From CAZWKQ01 sp964634005 (GTDB lineage: Bacteria > Bacteroidota > Bacteroidia > Bacteroidales > JACABE01), in contig CAZWKQ010000004.1 in NCBI GenBank assembly GCA_964634005.1, forward strand, positions 124,001-188,000: a DNA stretch of 64,000 nucleotides, written 5' to 3'. The stretch's first letter is position 1; each line of letters begins with the position of its first letter. Positions 49,836 through 61,000 of this stretch are shown in pieces. The translations under genes and the position numbers were made by a program. The notes below the pieces were generated by a model, which had not been told where the DNA came from, did no database searches, and saw nothing but the letters and a program-made list of their open reading frames with translations.

Positions 49836-52800
49836 ATGAATTTTACAGTATATAAATCATCGGCCGGCTCCGGAAAAACATTCACTCTTGTTAAAGAATA
49901 TCTGTCAGTGGTTTTAAAAAATCCTTATGAATTTAAAAATATTCTTGCAATAACCTTTACAAACAAGGCAGCAGCGGAAATGAAAACCAGAGTACTGCTA
50001 AGCCTCGAACTCCTTTCGGACTTCGATTCTTTAAATGATAGTAAAAAAGCAAAAATTATCGACTTATATTATGCTCTTTTGGCAAAAGGGCTTAAACATG
50101 ACGAAATTATCCAAAACTCTAAAATTACTCTCTCAAATATAATTCATAACTACAATTACTTTTCAATAGGAACTATCGACAGTTTTACTCATAAAATAGT
50201 AAAAAGTTTTGCTTTTGATTTGAAGTTGCCGTTGAATTTTGATGTTGAACTCGAAAAATTAGTACTTATTAAACAAGCCGTTGAAATTCTTATTTCAAAA
50301 ATAGGTACCGATAATGAGTTGACTAACTTTATGTTAAAATTTGCCAATTCGTTTATTGAAGATGAAAAAAAAGCCGATATAAAAAAACAACTTATAAAAC
50401 TATCGGAGCTGCTATTCGAAGAAGATAGTCCTAAATATTTAAACGAACTTAAAAATTTAAACCTTAATGATTTTGAAAAGATAATTGATGAAGTTAAAAC
50501 AAACAAGAAATTGATAGAAAACACAATTTCAAATTATGCCAATGATTGTATTGATTTGATAAAATCAAAAAATATCGATTTAAACTCTTTCTATCAAAAA
50601 AATAACGGTTTGGGAAATTACCTGCTAAAACTCTCAATGAAAAATGTAATTCTTCCTAAATCACATGTAATATCAACATTAAATAATGATTTATGGTACA
50701 GTAAAACCACACCACAACACGAGAAACAAGCTATAGATTCGATAAAAAACCTTCTTCGGGATAAAGTCCGCAATTTGATTGATTATCTGAATGAAAATAA
50801 CAAAAAATATATTATTGCTAATGCCATTCTCGGAAATATATACTCATTGTCATTACTAAACGAAATCGAAAAAATAATAAACCAAATTTCGCATTATGAC
50901 AATGTAATTCATATTTCCGAATTTTCGAAAAGTATCAACAACATAGTAAACAACGAACCTATTCCTTTTATTTACGAGCGTGTAGGCGAGAGATACAAAA
51001 ATTTTCTTATCGACGAATTTCAGGATACCTCGTTGCTTCAGTGGCAAAATTTACTGCCGTTGATAGAAAACTCACTTTCGGAAAACAATTTCAATATGAT
51101 AGTAGGAGACGGCAAACAGGCTATATATCGTTTCAGAGGCGGCGAGGTAGAACAATTTGCAGATTTACCCGAGATTTATAAAAAAGATGAATTCAATTTT
51201 GCTGAAGAACGCGAAAATAGCATTAAACAGAACTATAAAGAAGAAAACCTAAAAACAAATTTTCGCTCAAAAGCAAACATTGTAAAATTTAATAATTTGT
51301 TTTTCGATTTTGCCGCAAAAAATCTAAAAAATGATCTTATAAAAAAAGTTTATCATAATCATAGTCAGGAATTTAAGCAAACAAATACCGGCGGCGGAGT
51401 AATGATAAAATTTATTGATGCCGAAAATAAAAATATATACAAACAAAGCACTTATAAAGCTGTTTTACAGTGCATAGAAAATCAAATTTCGGACGGCTAT
51501 CAATTGAAAGACATTACGGTGCTGTGCCGCGATAACGACAAAGCATATCACATAGCCAACTATCTTAATGCCAACTCTATAGAAGTAATTTCGAGCGATT
51601 CGTTGCTATTAATTTCATCTGCCCAAGTAAGGCTTTTGGTTTCTCTGCTTAAATATATCAATAATAAAAACGATAAAATAAATAATGCTAATATTATCCA
51701 ACTTTTTCTTGAAATATTCAGGAAAGACAATACCGAACTGAATAATTTTCTGATTGAATATGACAAAAACCCGGCTTTTCTTGATGAATTATTCGAAATT
51801 TTCAATTTAAAATTAGATTTTCAACTGATTTCGAGTTTATCGTTATACGAATTATGCGAAAACATTATTTATCAGATTTTTACTAATGCCGATACAAACC
51901 CTTACTTGATGTTTTTTCTTGATACAGTTTACAATTTCACTACAAAGTACAACACCTCAACTGCAGATTTTATAAACTTTTGGGAAGAAAAGAAAAGCGA
52001 ATTTTCGTTAAAAGTTCCGTCGGGAATAAATGCCGTTACGGTAATGACAATACACAAATCAAAAGGTCTTGAGTTTCCTGTAGTAATTTATCCTTTTGCA
52101 GATTCTGTTTCCAAAAATACAAAAAAAAATCTGTGGATAAAAGTCGATAACATAATATCCGAAAAATTACCTTATTCATTAATACAACTAAACAAAAAAA
52201 TCACCGAAACGGAATATGGTGGCTTTTACGAAGAAGAAAGCCAAAAATCTAAACTCGACTTGCTTAATATTATTTATGTGGCTTTTACCCGTGCAGCCGA
52301 ACGACTTTACATTATTACTTCAAAAGTAAAAGAAAGTGCAAAAAACAGCGAAAGTACTTTTACATTACCGATATTGATTAAAAATTTCGTCGAAAATGAA
52401 AACCTTGTAAAAATTGACGAAAACATATATGTCTTCGGAGAATTTACCGTTAAAGCGGAAACAAAAAAAACCGATACTAATACTGAAATGCAGCTTGCCC
52501 ATAGCATTCAAAAAGAGTTTAATAAAAGTTTAAATATAAGTAAAATTGCACCCGACATTTGGAGTGCATTCAACCCGGGTCATAGTCGTACTTTAGGGAC
52601 AATAATTCACGAAATACTATCGAAAACCGATAAAGAGGAAGAAATCGACAAAATTTTGGATTATTACATTAAAGATAATAAAATAAACAAAACCGAAAAA
52701 GAAAATTTTTCGGCAATAATATCAAAAATAAAAAGTAACAACGAATTTAGGAATATTATCGGAAATAAGGCATCGGACTATAAAGAGGCTGAAATAATAA

Positions 52801-53009
52801 GCCCTGACGGAAAAACTATAAGACCCGACAGAATAATATTAAGCAAAGATGCCACATATATTATTGATTACAAAACAGGTGCAAAAAATCAATATCACAA
52901 ATCTCAACTCGAAAGCTATAAAAAAATATTAACACAAATGGGATATTCTAATATTAAACTATGTTTGGTTTACCTTAAAAACGAACCTGAAATTGAAATC
53001 TGGCAATAA
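49836..53009 (+). CDS. UvrD-type helicase with C-terminal RecB-like nuclease (AddA-like)
   Basis: A 1057-residue protein joining a superfamily 1A helicase and a PD-(D/E)XK nuclease, as in AddA and RecB, which process double-strand breaks for RecA. Helicase motifs in order: Walker A SSAGSGKTFTLV (8-19), DEFQD near 393, GDGKQAIYRFRGG, LKTNFRS, TVMTIHKSKGLEFPVV and YVAFTRAAERLYI near 815. The nuclease part has GTIIHEILS, RPDRI near 993 and YIIDYKTG near 1009. I chose the ATG giving MNFTVYKSSAG; an upstream ATG at 49674 would add 54 hydrophobic residues. An AddB partner is not in the window. Confidence 0.9.
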   Translation: MNFTVYKSSAGSGKTFTLVKEYLSVVLKNPYEFKNILAITFTNKAAAEMKTRVLLSLELLSDFDSLNDSKKAKIIDLYYALLAKGLKHDEIIQNSKITLSNIIHNYNYFSIGTIDSFTHKIVKSFAFDLKLPLNFDVELEKLVLIKQAVEILISKIGTDNELTNFMLKFANSFIEDEKKADIKKQLIKLSELLFEEDSPKYLNELKNLNLNDFEKIIDEVKTNKKLIENTISNYANDCIDLIKSKNIDLNSFYQKNNGLGNYLLKLSMKNVILPKSHVISTLNNDLWYSKTTPQHEKQAIDSIKNLLRDKVRNLIDYLNENNKKYIIANAILGNIYSLSLLNEIEKIINQISHYDNVIHISEFSKSINNIVNNEPIPFIYERVGERYKNFLIDEFQDTSLLQWQNLLPLIENSLSENNFNMIVGDGKQAIYRFRGGEVEQFADLPEIYKKDEFNFAEERENSIKQNYKEENLKTNFRSKANIVKFNNLFFDFAAKNLKNDLIKKVYHNHSQEFKQTNTGGGVMIKFIDAENKNIYKQSTYKAVLQCIENQISDGYQLKDITVLCRDNDKAYHIANYLNANSIEVISSDSLLLISSAQVRLLVSLLKYINNKNDKINNANIIQLFLEIFRKDNTELNNFLIEYDKNPAFLDELFEIFNLKLDFQLISSLSLYELCENIIYQIFTNADTNPYLMFFLDTVYNFTTKYNTSTADFINFWEEKKSEFSLKVPSGINAVTVMTIHKSKGLEFPVVIYPFADSVSKNTKKNLWIKVDNIISEKLPYSLIQLNKKITETEYGGFYEEESQKSKLDLLNIIYVAFTRAAERLYIITSKVKESAKNSESTFTLPILIKNFVENENLVKIDENIYVFGEFTVKAETKKTDTNTEMQLAHSIQKEFNKSLNISKIAPDIWSAFNPGHSRTLGTIIHEILSKTDKEEEIDKILDYYIKDNKINKTEKENFSAIISKIKSNNEFRNIIGNKASDYKEAEIISPDGKTIRPDRIILSKDATYIIDYKTGAKNQYHKSQLESYKKILTQMGYSNIKLCLVYLKNEPEIEIWQ

Positions 53010-53088
53010 TTATGCCGAAAATTATTCAGTTAAAAAATTATAAAATTAAGCTGCATTTTTTCTTAACAATTATTTAAAATATTATGAT

Positions 53089-53096
53089 TATCTTTG
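53089..53096 (+). promoter_or_regulatory. -7 element (TATCTTTG) for the six-module gene
   Basis: TATCTTTGC matches TAnnTTTG, 134 bases before the start codon. The long leader contains the CCCAAA...TTTGGG element at 53103. Confidence 0.5.
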
Positions 53097-53102
53097 CATA
53101 AA

Positions 53103-53175
53103 CCCAAAGTTTTTTTAATAGGGGTTGTCCCGACTAATTTCATTATTTCACTGTGTTTCTAATGAAAAATTTGGG
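53103..53175. repeat. 73-bp intergenic element with CCCAAA...TTTGGG ends, different core (copy C)
   Basis: The ends and the flanking bases (ATAAA before CCCAAA; ATAAAAA after TTTGGG) match those of copy A in reverse complement. The interior differs, including GGGGTTGTCCCGAC, and has no long hairpin. It may be a related element with another core, or a boundary motif shared by chance. Confidence 0.5.
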
Positions 53176-53230
53176 ATAAAAAGAACAATTTTTGTTAAAA
53201 TACGTTTAAGAAAAAAAATTAAATATAAAA

Positions 53231-54781
53231 ATGAGCGAATATACTGTCGGTAGCAGAATACTACATGCAAAATACGGCGAGGGTATGGTTAGTAATGTAA
53301 AAGACAATACATTAGAAGTATTGTTTTTGAACGGAGGTAAACTTTTATTTCAAATGACCGACCCTGATATTAAATCTGTAGTATTTCCCGAAAGCAAAAC
53401 AACTGTTTCCAATCCTTCACCAATCAGCAAGCCTACGTTTGAAAGCAAGCCATTGAGTAAAGGCGACGGGGAATTCACGATAGGTGCCAGAGTTATGCAC
53501 CATGAATACGGCGAAGGAATGGTTACAAAAGTTACCAAAAATGAAATTGAAGTTATTTTTTTAAACGACAGTAAATATAATTTTCTGAAAAACTCAGGCG
53601 AAATAACCATTTTGCCGTCGTTAATAACCAAGAATGTAAATACCACACAGGTTGTAAGCCCGAAAATTCCCGAAAAACCTCCTGTTACAACAACAGGCAT
53701 AGCCGAAGGGAAACGTGTTTTCCATAAAAGTTTAGGCGAGGGAATGATTACTAAAGTTTCTGGAAACGAAACAGAAGTTATTTTTCTCGACGGGTCTAAG
53801 CATCTTTTTCCAAAAAACAGCCCCGAGCTGCTTCCTTTCGATATAAATGAAAGTACTTTTGAAACTAAGCCTCTATGGAATGAAAAAGCCGACAGCAGCT
53901 TTGAATTACAAAATAAAACAGCAGATAACAAGCTTGGAAACCAAATATTTCACCCCAAATACGGTGAAGGAATGGTTACTAAAATTCACAAAAACGAATT
54001 TGAAGTAATTTTTGTTGACGGCACAAAAATGACACTTCCAAAAGGCGAATTTACTGCAAAAAAAACAACTATTTCCGCCGAAAACTCATCTAAAAGAAAA
54101 GAAACAATTACTGAAAAAGAAGTATTGCCGGATGATAATATTTCGTACAATAATCCTTTGATTGGAAAACAGATTTTTCATAATCAGCTTGGCGAAGCAT
54201 TAATAGTAGGCGTAGGCAACAATGTATATGAAGTAATGTTTTTGGACGGGAAGAAACTGGTTTTGCCCAAAAATCAGTTTACCGAAACTATTATAAGCCA
54301 AAATATTCCGATATCTAAACAAAAAAATACCGAAACTCCCGTTTTTATCGAAGCCAAAACAGAAATTGCGAATACCGAAAGAATATTAGGCAATAAAAAA
54401 ACAGACAAAAAAAATGCATTGGCAGAAAACACCAACGAAGCAGACGAAAAACCAAACTTCACCATTGGCACTATTGTAATTCACCCTAAACATGGCGAAG
54501 GGATAATAAGTTTTGCCGACGAAACCGAAATTGAAGTGGTATTTAAAAACAATAAAAAAATAACCTACTCAAAAACAAACAACGAACTAAAAATAAAACC
54601 AACAGAAACAAAAAAGAAAAAAGGCGATATAAAAACGCTTTACAAAAAGCTGTTTTTAGTCGAAGATACCATTACAAACGACAAAAATATCGATAACGAA
54701 ACAAAAAACACACTTTTACAGGAAATTAAGGACATATTCGGCATTTTAGATGCAAAATTTCAGAACTGCGACGAAAAATAA
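53231..54781 (+). CDS. Protein with six UvrD/PcrA-type Tudor-like modules
   Basis: A 516-residue protein made of six copies of a 38-residue module (about residues 6-44, 84-122, 158-195, 235-271, 311-347 and 412-449) joined by Ser/Thr/Pro/Lys-rich linkers. The module reads roughly G.R..H..YGEGMV..V..NE.EV.F.dG.K. This closely matches the Tudor-like domain at the C-terminus of UvrD and PcrA (for example G.RVRHAKFGEGT in UvrD), which contacts RNA polymerase in those proteins. There is no signal peptide or helicase core. The C-terminal 50 residues are helical and charged. It lies after the helicase-nuclease gene on the same strand, with its own promoter element. Role unknown; a scaffold is an inference. 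Confidence 0.8.
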   Translation: MSEYTVGSRILHAKYGEGMVSNVKDNTLEVLFLNGGKLLFQMTDPDIKSVVFPESKTTVSNPSPISKPTFESKPLSKGDGEFTIGARVMHHEYGEGMVTKVTKNEIEVIFLNDSKYNFLKNSGEITILPSLITKNVNTTQVVSPKIPEKPPVTTTGIAEGKRVFHKSLGEGMITKVSGNETEVIFLDGSKHLFPKNSPELLPFDINESTFETKPLWNEKADSSFELQNKTADNKLGNQIFHPKYGEGMVTKIHKNEFEVIFVDGTKMTLPKGEFTAKKTTISAENSSKRKETITEKEVLPDDNISYNNPLIGKQIFHNQLGEALIVGVGNNVYEVMFLDGKKLVLPKNQFTETIISQNIPISKQKNTETPVFIEAKTEIANTERILGNKKTDKKNALAENTNEADEKPNFTIGTIVIHPKHGEGIISFADETEIEVVFKNNKKITYSKTNNELKIKPTETKKKKGDIKTLYKKLFLVEDTITNDKNIDNETKNTLLQEIKDIFGILDAKFQNCDEK

Positions 54782-55088
54782 AAAACCAACTTTTTTAAAA
54801 ATAGCACTATCGTCGAAAAGAAATAGTTTTTATTTTTAATTTTAACATTTTTATAACAATTTTTATTTAATGTATTGTGTAATCTTAAAGAAATTGTATT
54901 AATTTTACGTTATTATTTTGAATTGAATCAAATAAAATCTATTAACATATAAATTATTAATTATGAATTACTTAAACAAATCTTCACCTTAAACTGTCTT
55001 TAACTGTTTAAAGATATGTTAACAATCAAAAGTTCAAAAAATAATATAAAATCATATAAATCAATTTATTAATTAAATCTTTACATTT
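54782..55088. other. A/T-rich gap of 307 bases before the large T9SS gene
   Basis: No gene is supported here. There is an imperfect -7-like TTATTTTG at 54913-54920 without a proper -33, an inverted repeat TTAAAC/GTTTAA at 54989-55011, and a nine-codon ATG frame at 54963-54992 that I do not accept as a gene. The leader before the T9SS gene may therefore be long. Confidence 0.5.
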
Positions 55089-58000
55089 ATGAAAAAACTA
55101 CTTATGTTTTTTATTGCGGTTGCTTTCAGTGGAATTTCATGGGGGCAAATCGTAGTTAGTGGTTCTGTAGGTGCAGACGGCACATATGCTTCATTAACCA
55201 AGAATGGAGGAGCATTTGCTGCCATTAATGCCCAAACCCAAACAGGTGCCGTGATTACAATTTCCATTACAGGAGATGTATTAAACGAAGACGGTGCTAA
55301 TAGCTTAAATGCTGGAGTATGGACATCAATAACAATTACTCCGAGCGGAGATAGAATTATTTCCGGTGCCTCATCAGCAGGCAACCCGTTAATTAACCTT
55401 AACGGTGCCGATAATGTTACCATTAACGGACTTAATGATGGAAGCAATTCTTTAACAATCTCTAACACGCTTGTATCTTCAACTTCAGGTACTTCTACTA
55501 TTAGATTTATAGCTGATGCCACAAACAACACTATTACTAATTGTACTATACTTGGAGCAGCAAATATGGCTTTAGCAACAAACGGAGGTACTATATTCTT
55601 TTCTACTGCTACTACTACAGGTAATGATAACAATACAATATCGAACTGTAAAATCGGACCTGTAGGCTCTAACCTTCCTTCGAAAGGAATTCACGCTAAT
55701 GGAACAACAACATCTGCTACTACAAATAATAGCGGAATAACAATCAATAATTGCGAAATTTACGATTTCTTCCTTACAGGAGGTTCTGCCGGAATTTATA
55801 TTTCTACAGGTAATACCGAATGGAATATTACAAACAATAAATTTTACCAGACAGCTACACGTACTTATACAGCTTCAGGAACTATGTATGGTATTTATTA
55901 TTCCAATACTACACACGGCAACAATATTCAAATTACCGGAAATACTATCGGATATTCTGCTGCTAACGGAACCGGAACTTTTACAACAACCGGTAGTAGT
56001 ATAGCTTCAAATTTTGCAGGCATATATTTGGCTGCTTCATCAACTGCAGCTAATACCTGCAATATAAACAATAACACTATTTCCGATTTTTCATTTACAT
56101 CTTCAACAGGATATTTTTACGGAATACAGAACGCAACAAGTGCTTCTTCAAATACTATTAACATAAACAATAATACCATAAAAAATATATCATTATTAAC
56201 CACTACAGGTGCTTTTTACGGTATCAGTTGGGGAAGTGCAACAAACATCAGTATAAGCGGTAACAATGTATATGGAATTAGCAGAACTGGAGGAGGTACT
56301 ACATACGGTATTTACAGTGGTAGTAGTTCAGTCAATGAAACTGTAAGCAACAATAATGTATATAACATTAGTTCGAATACTACCTCAGCTGCTTCTACCA
56401 TCAGAGGTATATCTCAGGGAACAGCTACAGGGATAAAAAACTTCCAGAACAATAATATTTACAATTTAACCGGTAATAACGGAAGTTCAATTATAGGTAT
56501 TTATATTGGATATGCTACTACTGGAAATATCTCAGTGAATAATATATATGGATTAAACTCTACCGGCGGTTCATCAGGAACTGTTTATGGTATTCAAAAT
56601 GGAGGAACAAGTGTAACTACAATGAATATTTACCGAAACAATATTTATAACCTGAGTATGACATCGACAGGAGGTACACTATATGGAATTTTAGCTACAA
56701 GTGGTACTACAAACAATATTTACAATAACTTTATTAGTGACCTTAAATTAACGGCAGTTAACTCTGCAATTCCATTAAGCGGTATTCATATTGCTGGAGG
56801 TACTAATGCAAATGTATATTACAATACTGTTTACCTTAATGCAAGCAGTACCGGTGCATTATTTGGAAGTCAAGCTATTTATGCCAGTACTACTCCAACC
56901 TTAGATATGCGTAATAATATTTTTGTTAACGTTTCTACACCAAACGGTTCAGGATATGCAGTTGCTTATCGCAGAAGTAGTACAACACTTACAACATACT
57001 CAAGCTTTTCGAACAACAACTGTTTTTATGCACTAAGCAGTACTAATCAGGGTATATTTTATGATGGAACCAATTTTAAACAATCAATGGCTGATTATAA
57101 AACATGGGTTTCCGCACGCGATGCAGCTTCTTTCTCCGAAGATGTTGACTTTATGGAAAAAACAAATCCTCCCTACGATTTAAGGATTAAAGGCGGTTCG
57201 CCCACACAATGCGAAAGCGGCGGTCAGAGAATTACTACTCCTGCTATTACCAATGACTATTACGGTACAATACGCGCATTAGAAACTGGATATTTGGGTA
57301 CAGGTACAGCCCCCGATATTGGAGCTTTTGAAGGCGAACTTACACCTTTAGATTTAATTGCTCCGGTAATTAATTATACTCCTTTGGCAAATACATCAAG
57401 CACAACCGACAGAACACTTACGGCAACTATTACCGATGCAAGCGGTGTAGATGCTGCAATTCTGTACTGGAAAGTTAATTCTGACCCTTACCAAGCTGTT
57501 CAAGGTGTAAATACATCAGGAAATAATTGGGAATTTACTTTTGGCGGTAATGTTAATCCCGGTGATGTAATATCATATTATATAGTAGCCCAGGATATCA
57601 ATAAAAATGTAGGAGCAGTACCTAATGCAGGAGTAACTTCATTTACTTCCGACCCGCCGGCTTGCTCTCCCGACCCTACAAATCCAAGTACTTATACCAT
57701 AGTTGGTGCAATATCAGGCGATAAAACCATTGGAACAGGAAAAGATTATGAAACACTTACTGCTGCATTTGCAGATATAGCCAATAAAGAGGTTACCGGC
57801 TCCATAAATCTGTTATTAACCGATACATATACAGGCGAAGCTGCTTATCCGCTGGTAATAAATCCTGTTGCTGGGTTAAATTCATCAACAACTATTACAA
57901 TTAAACCCGATGCCGGTCAAACTATTAATATTACTGGCAATTCAACAACTGCTATCTTTAGGTTTGCCGGCGCTGACTACATTACAATTGACGGTTCGAA

Positions 58001-61000
58001 TAACGGAACTAACAGTAAGGATTTAACAATTACCAATAATGCAACTTCAGGTGCTGTAATATTATTCTCAAGTCTCGGGAATAATGCCGGAGCTACCAAT
58101 AATACCGTTAAAAACTGTAACATTATTGGAGGTGCAACATCCGGAGGTTACGGTATAAGCATAGGAGGTGCAACTGCAGGAACAGCCGGTGCCGATAACG
58201 ATAACATTACAATCACAAACAATAATATAGGTAAAACCAACATCGGAATTTATGCATTTGCTTCTACTACAGCAAACGCTACTGATAATCTGTTTATCAG
58301 CAATAACGTTATAGGAAATGATGTTGATGCCAACTCTGTCGGAAATATCGGTATAAATATGAGCTATTGCAACAACAGCAATATTTTAAATAATGTTATA
58401 AAAAACCTAAAAGTTGGAACTACACCTAAAGGTATTTTTCTTTCTACCGGTGTTACCAACACAGCTGTTGATCGCAATAATATAAATAAAATCTGGTACA
58501 CAGGAACTAGCGGATATGGCGGTTGGGGTATTAATATAAACACCGGTAATACAACAAGTAATATTACAGTTAAAAATAATATCATCTACGATATTTGGGG
58601 TGACGGTTGGAGTACAATCACAGGGACATCCATGGCAGGTATTGTATTGGACGGGACTACAGGAGGTATTAACATTTATCACAATACTGTTAATTTAAGC
58701 GGCAATTATACACGTAGTGCAACTGCTACAATCACAGCATCTTTGTTTGTTAACTCTAGTGTAACTAACCTTGACATCCGCAATAACATATTTACAAATT
58801 CAATGGTAAATACTGCAAATGTTGGAGCAAAAGCATACGCAATATACTCATCAGCTGCTAATACCGCATTTACTAATATCAATTACAACGACTATTTTGT
58901 AAGCGGTGTTCAAGGAGTATTAGGCTATATAGGTTCAGACAGAACAGATTTGGCAGGAATCCAAGCCGGTTTCGGACAAAATCTTAATTCAATCAATAAT
59001 GACCCAACTTATGTTTCAGCAACTGATTTGACACCAACAGTTGCACCTTTGAACGGTACAGGACAATATATCGCTTCGGTCGGGTATGACTATTTTAATG
59101 TATCAAGAAGTAATCCTCCTGATATTGGAGCTATAGAATTCAACCCTCCAAGCTACGACGCAGGTTTAATTGCCATGTCTACACCTCCTGTTAATGTTTG
59201 TTCATCTACTTATCCAGTTACTTTCACTGTTAAAAACTATGCTACTTCCGACATTGATTTAACAACACAACCAATTACAGTTAACTGTTCAGTTACAGGT
59301 CCTAATCCACAAACATTCGGGACACAGGTACTTAATACAGGAACATTATTGGCAGGAGCAACTCAGGATGTTACATTTACAACAAACTATGATATGTCTG
59401 CAGGTGGAACTTATCAATTTACAGCTACATTAACTATGAACAACGACGGAAACTCTGCAAATAACACATTAATAACCTCAAGAACCGTAACAGCTCCTCT
59501 ACCACTTGACTATGTTCAAAATTTCAATGCATCAACAAGTTTACCATCAGGTTGGAGCGGAACAATGACTGTTACGGCAAATCACGGAACAAGTTCTTCT
59601 AACGGATTAACATATAACTTATGGTCAAGTGCTACTTCATTTAATTCCACATCTCCAAAAATTGGAAATGTAGGAGCTAACTCTGTATTAACCTTCGACT
59701 ATCGAATAGTAAATTACTCAAGTTATCCTACAGTTGCTACTACATTAGGCACAGGAGATAAAGTAGATGTACTAATTTCAACAGATTGCGGAACATCATA
59801 TTCAATACTTTATACTATTAACAGCACTACTCACACTCCATCTACATCATTTGTCAATAAATCATTCGATTTAGGTGCATATTCAGGTAATTCCGTTATT
59901 ATAAAATTTACCGGAACATGGGCTACAGGTGACTATTATGTTGATATCGACAATTTCTCAATATTTAATAAAACATTACCAACTGTAACAACTACAACAG
60001 CAAGTGCAATAACAGGAAATTCTGCTACAAGCGGCGGTAATGTAACAAGCGATGGAAACTCAACAGTAACAGCAAGAGGCGTTTGCTGGAGCACATCACC
60101 AAATCCGACAATTAATGATGACAAAACAATTGACGGTACAGGTACAGGTTCATTTACAAGCTATTTAACCAACTTAAATTCGAATACTACCTACTACTAC
60201 AGAGCTTATGCAACAAACTCTTTAGGAACAAGTTATGGAGCCGAGTATGATTTCACTACACTAAATACTTTCCCGCCATCAGTAACAACTAGCGCTTACA
60301 GTAACTTAACAAATACAGATGTAACACTTAGCGGTGAAATAACAGGTGACGGAGGAGATCCTACAATTTCAGAAAGCGGATTTGTTTATAGTACCACATC
60401 TAATCCAATGATTGGAGGAACAGGTGTAGTAAAAGTTATGACCAATCCTTTGGTTGATAATGGAACATTCGATATAGCCATTACAGGCTTAACTCCGGGA
60501 CAAACATACTATTACAAAGCTTATGCTATCAACGGTACAGGTACCGGCTATGGTTCTCAATCGAGTTTCACAATGCATAACGTACCTACAGTTACAACAT
60601 CAAACGTAACAGCCGGAACAACTACAGCCAACGGTGGAGGAAATGTAACAAGTGACGGAGGAGCAAGTGTAACGGCAAGAGGCCTTTGCTGGAGTACTTC
60701 AGCCAACCCGACATTAAGTAATAGTTTCACTACAGACGGAAATGGAATTGGCTCATTCAGCAGTATAATGACAAATTTAATTCCCAACGGAACAACTTAT
60801 TATGTAAGGGCATACGCAACAAATGCTTATGGAACTTCATATGGTAATCAGGTTACATTTGTTACATCATGTGAACTTTACAATTTACCGTTTGCTGAAA
60901 ACTTCAACAGTTCTACATTACCTGGCTGTTGGTCTACTCAAAATACCGGTACCGGTATAACCGAGAGATGGTCAGTTTCTAATACTTCATTAGCAGGAGG

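Noticed and set aside
53350..53931. Long antisense frame (193 codons) across the six-module gene
   Set aside because: It is a shadow of the repeated sense gene; it has no promoter, no recognisable domain and a Ser/Phe/Leu-rich composition.
54963..54992. Nine-codon ATG frame followed by an inverted repeat upstream of the giant T9SS gene, resembling a leader peptide
   Set aside because: Too short to support, no enriched regulatory codons, and the following repeat is only 6 bp; chance in A/T-rich DNA is likely.
55073..55633. Antisense frame (186 codons) over the 5' end of the giant T9SS gene
   Set aside because: It mirrors a well-supported signal peptide and beta-helix frame on the other strand and resembles no known protein.
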